From Atlantibacter sp. RC6 (GTDB lineage Bacteria > Pseudomonadota > Gammaproteobacteria > Enterobacterales > Enterobacteriaceae), in NCBI RefSeq assembly GCF_014193285.1, contig NZ_JACHZE010000008.1:62001-126000 (forward strand): a stretch of 64,000 nucleotides of DNA, written 5' to 3'. Shown piece by piece: positions 58,163 to 64,000 of the stretch. The stretch's first letter is position 1. Each line of letters opens with the position of its first letter. The position numbers were made by a program, and so were the translations under genes. The notes beneath the pieces were generated by a model. The model searched no databases. It was given only the letters and a program-made list of their open reading frames with translations, and had not been told where the DNA came from.

Positions 58163-60739
58163 TGACGCGATCAGCGCCCGCAGTTCCGGCACGCAGGAAC
58201 CGCACTGGGTGCCGCAGCCTAACTGCTTGCCGAGCGCGGCAGGCGTGGCGCATCCCGCCGCGATAGCCGCGCAAATCGCGGTTTCGCTCACGCCCATACA
58301 GCTGCATACCGTGCGCCCGCGCGGCGTTTGCTGCGCGCCACCGCCCGCCAGCAGTTGATGACGGCGCGCCGGATCGATGATCGGCGCGTCAAAGCTGGCG
58401 ACAATGGTTTGCTCATCCAGCGCGATTTCATGCCGACTAAGATACAGCGCCAGCTGGAGCGTCGCGCCCTGCCAGGCCAGCAGATGAATGAACGTATCGC
58501 CCTGCGCATACTGCAACTGCCAGCCCTGGCGCCCGGCCAGGCTTTCAATCCAGCCGATGTCCCGGGTGTTTGCCGCCAGTTTCCAGCCCGCGGCCTGCCG
58601 CCACCACATCATCGAACCCGGTATCTCCAGCGCGCATCGGCTAAATAACGAGCCCTGCCACGGCGCATTTACCCGTTGAACACGCACCGCCGTCTGCTTG
58701 CTTTCCGGCTGCCCCGAGTGAGGATCCACCACTGACGCCACCAGCGCGTTGACCCGGCTCTGGCTGGCGAAATGATTGTTCCAGTGCATCGGCATAAACA
58801 GCTCGCCGGGGCGCTGTTCGGCGGTGATGCGGGCATAGCCCAGCGCCCAGCTGCGCGGCGAGGAGAGCCGCACCAGCGTCTGCTCGCTAATATTCAGTGG
58901 CGCCGCGTCATCAGGATGGATCAGCACCCATGGCAACGGCTGATGCTGCATCAGGCGCGGTACTACGCCGGTGCGGGTCATGGTGTGCCACTGGTCGCGG
59001 ATCCGCCCGGTATTGAGCAGCAGCGGATAGTGAACGCTGGTTTGCGCTTGGGCATTTTGCGGATTCACCGCAACAAGCTGTAATCGCCCCGCAGGATGCC
59101 AGCCCTGCCCCGTTTCCAGTAATCGCGCGGTGCCGTGTGGCGCGGCGGCGGTTACCGGCCACTGGATGGGCGCTAAATTGTCCCACTGTTCGACAGTCAG
59201 CGACGCCAGGGCGCTAATATCAAAGGCCCGGCTGCCGTTATTTTCATATCCCGAGAGTCTGGCGTGTTCGCTAAAGATCTCTGCCGGATGCTGCCAGCTA
59301 AACGCCTCGCTAAACCCGAGGCGCTGCGCCACCCGGGCGACCATCCACCAGTCCGGGCGGGTATTGCCCGGCGCGGGCAAAAACGCCCGCTGGCGCGAGA
59401 TCCGCCGCTCCGAGTTGGTGACGGTGCCGTTTTTCTCGCCCCACGCCTGAGCCGGAAAACGGATATCGGCAAACGCCAGGGTATCGCTGTGCGTGGAGAC
59501 TTCAGAGACGATCACCAGCGGGCAGCGGCGCAGCGCCTCGCGCACCCGGTCACTGTCGGGCAGCGACACCGCCGGGTTAGTGCCCATAATCCACACCGCT
59601 TTCACCTCGCCGCGATAAATCGCCTCAAACAGCTCCACCGCCATCAGGCCCGGCGTTTCGGCGATACGCTCGCTGCCCCAGAAGCGCCCCAGCCGGGCGA
59701 TATCCTGCGGGTTAAACCCCATATGGCAGGCCAGTTGATTAGCCAGCCCGCCCACTTCGCGCCCGCCCATGGCATTTGGCTGCCCGGTCAGCGAAAACGG
59801 GCCGCAGCCTTCACGGCCAAATTTCCCGCTCGCCAGGTGGACGTTAATGATCGCATTACACTTGTCGCTGCCGCTGGATGACTGGTTGATACCCATGGTG
59901 TACAGCGTCACGGCGCGATCGGCGCTGATAAACCAGTCGTAAAAGCGCGCCAGGTCATCACGCGGCAGCGAGCAAAACGCCGCGCTTTGTTCCAGCGTCC
60001 ACGCTGCCGCCGCGTCCAGCGCCGACTGTTGCCCGTCGAAAGTATCCGCCGGGATCTGCCCCGCCAGCAGATTCAGCAGCCCGTTGAACAGTCCGGCGTC
60101 GGTGCCAGGCTTCAGCGCCAGATGCAGGTCGGCGATATCGCAGGTAGCGGTTCTGCGCGGGTCGATCACCACCACTTTCATGGCAGGACGCCGCGCTTTT
60201 GCCGCCGCCAGCCGCTGATACAGCACCGGATGCGCCCAGGCGGCGTTTGATCCCACCAGTACCACCAGATCGCTGGTTTCAATATCCTGGTAATTGCCCG
60301 GCACCGCATCCGCGCCGAACGCGCGCTTGTAGCCCACTACCGCCGACGACATGCACAGCCGGGAGTTGGTATCGATATTGGCGCTGCCGATAAAGCCCTT
60401 CATCAGCTTGTTGGCAGCGTAATAATCCTCAGTCAGCAGTTGGCCCGAGGCGTAGAACGCCACCGCCTGCGGGCCATGCTGGTGAATAATTTCCGCCAGC
60501 TGTCCGGCGGCGGCATCCAGCGCCTGATCCCAGGAGGCGGTTTGCCCGCCGACTTCCGGCTCCAGCAGCCGCCCGGCTAAATCCAGGGTTTCACCCAGCG
60601 CCGCGCCTTTTACGCACAGTCGCCCAAGGTTTGCCGGATGCTCCGGATCCCCCGCTACGCTGACGCTGCCGTTCGGGTTTTGAGTCACCACCACGCCGCA
60701 GCCAACCCCGCAGTATGGGCAGGTGGTTTTCACGGTCAT
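58139..60739 (-). CDS. nasA: Assimilatory nitrate reductase large subunit
   Basis: Molybdenum (bis-MGD) enzyme that reduces nitrate to nitrite for nitrogen assimilation in the cytoplasm. 866 residues from ATG 60739 (MTVKTTCPYCGVGCG), the length known for Klebsiella NasA. The N-terminal [4Fe-4S] motif CPYCGVGCG with LCVKGAALG lies at 7-45, the molybdopterin domains follow, and a BFD-like [2Fe-2S] domain closes the protein (CSCMGVSE ... CGTQCGSCVPE). The start overlaps the nasB stop by 4 bases. Electrons probably come from NasC. Confidence 0.94.
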   Translation of the reverse strand: MTVKTTCPYCGVGCGVVVTQNPNGSVSVAGDPEHPANLGRLCVKGAALGETLDLAGRLLEPEVGGQTASWDQALDAAAGQLAEIIHQHGPQAVAFYASGQLLTEDYYAANKLMKGFIGSANIDTNSRLCMSSAVVGYKRAFGADAVPGNYQDIETSDLVVLVGSNAAWAHPVLYQRLAAAKARRPAMKVVVIDPRRTATCDIADLHLALKPGTDAGLFNGLLNLLAGQIPADTFDGQQSALDAAAAWTLEQSAAFCSLPRDDLARFYDWFISADRAVTLYTMGINQSSSGSDKCNAIINVHLASGKFGREGCGPFSLTGQPNAMGGREVGGLANQLACHMGFNPQDIARLGRFWGSERIAETPGLMAVELFEAIYRGEVKAVWIMGTNPAVSLPDSDRVREALRRCPLVIVSEVSTHSDTLAFADIRFPAQAWGEKNGTVTNSERRISRQRAFLPAPGNTRPDWWMVARVAQRLGFSEAFSWQHPAEIFSEHARLSGYENNGSRAFDISALASLTVEQWDNLAPIQWPVTAAAPHGTARLLETGQGWHPAGRLQLVAVNPQNAQAQTSVHYPLLLNTGRIRDQWHTMTRTGVVPRLMQHQPLPWVLIHPDDAAPLNISEQTLVRLSSPRSWALGYARITAEQRPGELFMPMHWNNHFASQSRVNALVASVVDPHSGQPESKQTAVRVQRVNAPWQGSLFSRCALEIPGSMMWWRQAAGWKLAANTRDIGWIESLAGRQGWQLQYAQGDTFIHLLAWQGATLQLALYLSRHEIALDEQTIVASFDAPIIDPARRHQLLAGGGAQQTPRGRTVCSCMGVSETAICAAIAAGCATPAALGKQLGCGTQCGSCVPELRALIASSLTKAAH

Positions 60740-63609
60740 GACGCCTCCGCGCGCAGGATCAGCGCCTGGCTGCTGACCCACACTTTATCGGCCTCGATTT
60801 TCACCGGCCAGGCGCGTACCGCCTGCTGGCTACTGCCCTGGAAGCAGCCGTCGCGCAGGCGAATTTTCTGTTTGTAGAGCGGTGAAATCACCACCGGCTC
60901 CCCGGCCACATCGCCCAGCAATCCGCGTGATAACACGTTGGCGTCGCTGTTCGGCTCGCGGTTATCCAGCGCGTACACCGCGTCATTAAAGCGGAACAGC
61001 GCGATTTGCATGTTGCCCAGCCGCGCGCCAATGCCCGCTTCCGCCGGGATCTCATCGAGGCGGCACACTTCCTGCCACAGACGCGACGTTGGCGCATCCT
61101 GGGGGTGTTGCGCCACACTCACCAGCTGCGGCTGATCGCGCAGGATCTGGCGCTGTACCGCTTCGTCCGGGGTATCGCTGTTAACGAAGCTTTTAAACAG
61201 CGCCAGTCGGTCCGGGCTGTTGAGCGTGGTTTGCCATTCGCACTGGTAGCTCTCAATCACCTGGGCCATTTCGCGCTCCAGCTCGTCGCAAATGCCGAGG
61301 CTGTCGTGCAGTATCACCTCCTGAAGGTAGTCCAGCCCTCCCTCCAGATTGTCCATCCACGTGCTGGTGCGCTGGAGCCGGTCGGCGGTGCGGATATAGA
61401 ACATCAGAAAACGATCCACGGTGCGCAGCAGTGTGGCGGTATCCAGATCGCTGGCGAACAGATCGGCGTGGCGCGGTTTCATCCCGCCGTTGCCGCACAG
61501 GTACAGGTTCCAGCCTTTTTCAGTGGCGATCACGCCCACGTCTTTGCCCTGGGCTTCGGCGCATTCCCGGGTGCAGCCGGAGACCGCCATCTTGATTTTG
61601 TGCGGCGCGCGCAGTCCCTTGTAACGGTGCTCCAGCTCGACCGCCAGCCCGGTGGAGTCCTGCACGCCGTAACGGCACCAGGTGGAGCCAACGCAGGATT
61701 TCACGGTGCGCAGGGATTTACCGTAGGCGTGGCCGGTTTCAAACCCCGCCTCCACCAGCTCGCGCCAGATCGGCGGCAACTGCTCCAGCCGCGCGCCAAA
61801 CAGGTCGATACGCTGGCCGCCGGTGACCTTGCTGTACAGGTTATAGCGTTTGGCGATCTGGCCGATGGCGATCAGCCCATCCGGCGTCACTTCTCCGGCG
61901 GGCATACGCGGCACAATCGAATAGGTGCCGTCTTTCTGGATATTGGCGAAATAGCGGTCGTTGGTGTCCTGTAACGGCAAATGACCGGGCTTGAGCAGAT
62001 ATTCATTCCAGCACGACGCCAGCACCGACCCCACCAGCGGTTTGCAGATTTCACAGCCGTGACCGCGCCCGTAGCGGCTAAGCAGCTGGTTAAAGCTGCG
62101 GATATGGTTAACGCGCACCAGGTGATAGATCTCCTGGCGCGAGTACGCGAAGTGTTCGCAGATATCTTTTTTGACCTCCACGCCCTGCTGTTCCAGCTGA
62201 TAATCCAGTACCTGCTTGACCAGCGCGCTACAGCCGCCGCAGCCGGTGGCGGCTTTGGTGCAGGTTTTCAGGGCGTCGAGGCTGGTGGCGCCATCGCTGA
62301 CCGCCTGGCAAATCTGGGCTTTGCTGACGTTATGGCAGGAGCAGATTTGCGCGCTGTCGGGCAGTGCCGCCACCCCGAGCCCCTTCACGGCGCCCGGTGA
62401 ACTGGCGGGCAGGATCAGGGTTTCCGGCTGGGCGGGCAGCGCCATGCCGTTAAGCATCATTTGCAATAGCGTGGCGTAGTCGCTGCTGTCGCCCACCAGC
62501 ACGCCGCCGAGCAGGCGTTTGTTATCCGCGCTGACGACAATTTTCTTATAGGTCTGCGCCGGGCCGTTGGTCCACTGATAGCTCTGCGCCCCCGGCGTCG
62601 CGCCGTGGGCATCGCCGAACGAGGCCACTTCCACGCCGAGCAGCTTGAGTTTGGTGCTCATATCCGCGCCGCTAAATTGTGCGCTTTCGCCATTCAGATA
62701 CGCCGCCGCGACTCGCGCCATCTGATAGCCTGGAGCAACCAGCCCGAAGATTTTGCCCTGCCACAGCGCGCATTCACCGATGGCGCTGATGCGCGGATCG
62801 CTGGTCAGGCAGCGGTCATCAATCACAATGCCGCCGCGTTCCCCCAGTTCCAGCCCCGCCTGGCGCGCCAGGGCATCTTGTGGGCGGATGCCGGCGGAAA
62901 ACACCACCAGATCGGTTTCCAGGCTCTGCTCATCGGCAAAATGCAGCGCCAGGCCAGTTTCCGTGGCGCAGATCGTTTGGGTGGATTTACTGGTATGTAC
63001 GCTGACGCCGAGGGCGCTGATTTTCTCGCGCAGCATCGCCGCGCCGGGTGCGTCGAGCTGCACCGCCATCAGATTCGGCGCGAACTCCACCACGTGCGTC
63101 TCCAGCCCGAGCTGTTTCAGGGCGTTGGCGGCTTCAAGGCCCAGCAGCCCGCCGCCGATCACCACGCCGCGCGTAGCGGTTTTCGCCCGCTCGCGGATGG
63201 CGTCCAGGTCATCCAGGGTGCGGTAAACAAAACAGCCCGGCAGCTGATGGCCCGGTACCGGCGGCACAAACGGCCAGGAGCCGGTAGCCAATACCAGCCG
63301 ATCCCAGCAGGTTTCGCGGCCTTCGGCATCGCGCACCACCTGGCGCTCGCGGTCGATATCGACAATTTTGCAGCCGGTGCGCAATTCGATGCCGCTGGCG
63401 GCAAAGAACTCGTCTGCCACCATGGAAAGCGATTCGGCGCTGCGTCCGGCGAAATACTCCGACAGATGCACCCGGTCATAGGCGGCGTGGCGCTCCTCGC
63501 CAAACACAATGATGTGGTACTGCTGATGCAGCCCGGCGTTGACGCACTGTTCCAGGAAATGGTGGCCGACCATACCGTGGCCGATGACCACTAACGTTGC
63601 TTTGCTCAT
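60736..63609 (-). CDS. nasB: Assimilatory nitrite reductase (NirB-NirD fusion type)
   Basis: Reduces nitrite to ammonium with NAD(P)H. From ATG 63609 (MSKATLVVIGHGMVG) it has 957 residues, as reported for Klebsiella NasB. Order of domains: FAD/NAD-binding reductase (1-300), BFD-like [2Fe-2S] regions (CSCHNVSKAQICQ and CGGCSALVKQ, then CEICKP), sulfite/nitrite reductase domains with siroheme-[4Fe-4S] cysteines (CVGSTWC and SGCTREC), and a C-terminal NirD-like Rieske fold lacking the iron ligands. AGGA stands about 9 bases before this ATG. The frame is also open upstream into nasC without a stop. Confidence 0.93.
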   Translation of the reverse strand: MSKATLVVIGHGMVGHHFLEQCVNAGLHQQYHIIVFGEERHAAYDRVHLSEYFAGRSAESLSMVADEFFAASGIELRTGCKIVDIDRERQVVRDAEGRETCWDRLVLATGSWPFVPPVPGHQLPGCFVYRTLDDLDAIRERAKTATRGVVIGGGLLGLEAANALKQLGLETHVVEFAPNLMAVQLDAPGAAMLREKISALGVSVHTSKSTQTICATETGLALHFADEQSLETDLVVFSAGIRPQDALARQAGLELGERGGIVIDDRCLTSDPRISAIGECALWQGKIFGLVAPGYQMARVAAAYLNGESAQFSGADMSTKLKLLGVEVASFGDAHGATPGAQSYQWTNGPAQTYKKIVVSADNKRLLGGVLVGDSSDYATLLQMMLNGMALPAQPETLILPASSPGAVKGLGVAALPDSAQICSCHNVSKAQICQAVSDGATSLDALKTCTKAATGCGGCSALVKQVLDYQLEQQGVEVKKDICEHFAYSRQEIYHLVRVNHIRSFNQLLSRYGRGHGCEICKPLVGSVLASCWNEYLLKPGHLPLQDTNDRYFANIQKDGTYSIVPRMPAGEVTPDGLIAIGQIAKRYNLYSKVTGGQRIDLFGARLEQLPPIWRELVEAGFETGHAYGKSLRTVKSCVGSTWCRYGVQDSTGLAVELEHRYKGLRAPHKIKMAVSGCTRECAEAQGKDVGVIATEKGWNLYLCGNGGMKPRHADLFASDLDTATLLRTVDRFLMFYIRTADRLQRTSTWMDNLEGGLDYLQEVILHDSLGICDELEREMAQVIESYQCEWQTTLNSPDRLALFKSFVNSDTPDEAVQRQILRDQPQLVSVAQHPQDAPTSRLWQEVCRLDEIPAEAGIGARLGNMQIALFRFNDAVYALDNREPNSDANVLSRGLLGDVAGEPVVISPLYKQKIRLRDGCFQGSSQQAVRAWPVKIEADKVWVSSQALILRAEAS

Positions 63610-64000
63610 TTCATCGCTTCCTGCAGCCAGCGGCTGCGGTTGATCAATATCGAAAAGCAGCCCGGCGTGGGGCGCTACGGGCTGCTGGAACTGGTTCATC
63701 AGACGCGGCGCGGCGTCGGTATCGCCCATCATGAGCAGCGCGGAGAGTTTGCCGTCGCGCAGCAGCAGCCGACGGTAGTGGCCGCTCAGCGGGTCAAAAC
63801 TGGTGAGGATCTGGCACGAGGCTGTGGGATTGATATCCCCGGCGCTGAACAGATCGATGCCGGTGACTTTTAAGCGCGTGCCGCGCGGCTGGTAGTGAAA
63901 ATCGTCCTGCGGCTGGCCCGCGAGCCGGGCCGCCAGCACGTCCGCCTGGGCCAGACAAGGGGCCACTAATCCCCACAGCGCCCCGTTGAATTCACAGCAT
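63610..64000 (-). CDS. nasC: NasC C-terminal part, in frame with nasB; start outside window
   Basis: About 130 residues reading CCEFNGALWGLVAPCLAQAD at the window edge, then RLKVTGIDLFSAGD and LLLRDGKLSALLMMGDT, which are typical of the C-terminal dimerisation region of FAD-dependent NADH reductases such as NasC, the electron donor to NasA. The frame continues without a stop into nasB (…PLAAGSDE-MSK). In a neighbouring frame a TGA overlaps the nasB ATG as ATGA. Whether this is a true NasC-NasB fusion or a frameshift near the end of nasC cannot be decided here. Confidence 0.7.

Overview
The window is chromosomal DNA from a member of the Enterobacteriaceae. Gene order follows the E. coli region from topA through trp, tonB, cls, opp, adhE, hns, galU, rssB, purU and the tyr tRNAs to narGHJI, narK and narXL, and most proteins match their E. 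coli counterparts in length and motifs. Three things point away from E. coli and toward the Klebsiella/Enterobacter/Kosakonia side of the family: an assimilatory nas nitrate/nitrite operon, ugd and uge placed next to galU, and a Kv-type channel beside opp. I cannot name the species.

Layout. 1-8.1 kb: topA (5' part), yciN, sohB, yciK-btuR, rluB, yciO, rnm. 8.2-15 kb: the trp operon with promoter/operator, leader peptide, attenuator and trpE, trpGD, trpCF, trpB, trpA. 15-22.4 kb: ompW, a cysteine-cluster protein, yciC-yciB-yciA, tonB, yciI, yciY, clsA, yciU and a voltage-sensor potassium channel. 22.5-29.6 kb: oppABCDF, with an ERIC element inside the operon, and ychE. 30-34.4 kb: adhE with a structured leader, tdk, hns. 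34.4-40.7 kb: galU-ugd-uge, rssB with an unrecognised coupled upstream ORF, ychJ, purU. 40.8-44 kb: two tRNA-Tyr genes, three 175-bp rtT-type repeats, a PanE-like reductase with an Lrp-family regulator, and a divergent EamA transporter. 44-58 kb: narGHJI, narK, narXL, ychO and a PEBP-family gene. 58-64 kb: nasA, nasB and the 3' end of nasC, which runs off the window.

How the genes work together. The last 20 kb is a nitrate block. NarX/NarL sense nitrate, NarK exchanges nitrate and nitrite, NarGHI respires nitrate with NarJ as assembly chaperone, and NasA/NasB (with NasC) reduce nitrate to ammonium for assimilation. FNR-like sites stand before narG, narK and possibly ompW and adhE, and NarL-like heptamers stand before narG, narK/narX and adhE, so anaerobiosis and nitrate could link several distant genes. 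GalU, Ugd and Uge form one path from glucose-1-phosphate to UDP-glucuronate and UDP-galacturonate for surface polysaccharide.

The least explained stretch is the enlarged narG-narK intergenic region (50761-51904). It holds two diverged copies of a structured element of about 300-350 bp in inverted, converging orientation. Three stem-loops are kept in both copies by compensating base changes, and one copy has 27-bp tandem repeats at its outer end. This looks like a structured RNA or DNA element family rather than a protein gene.
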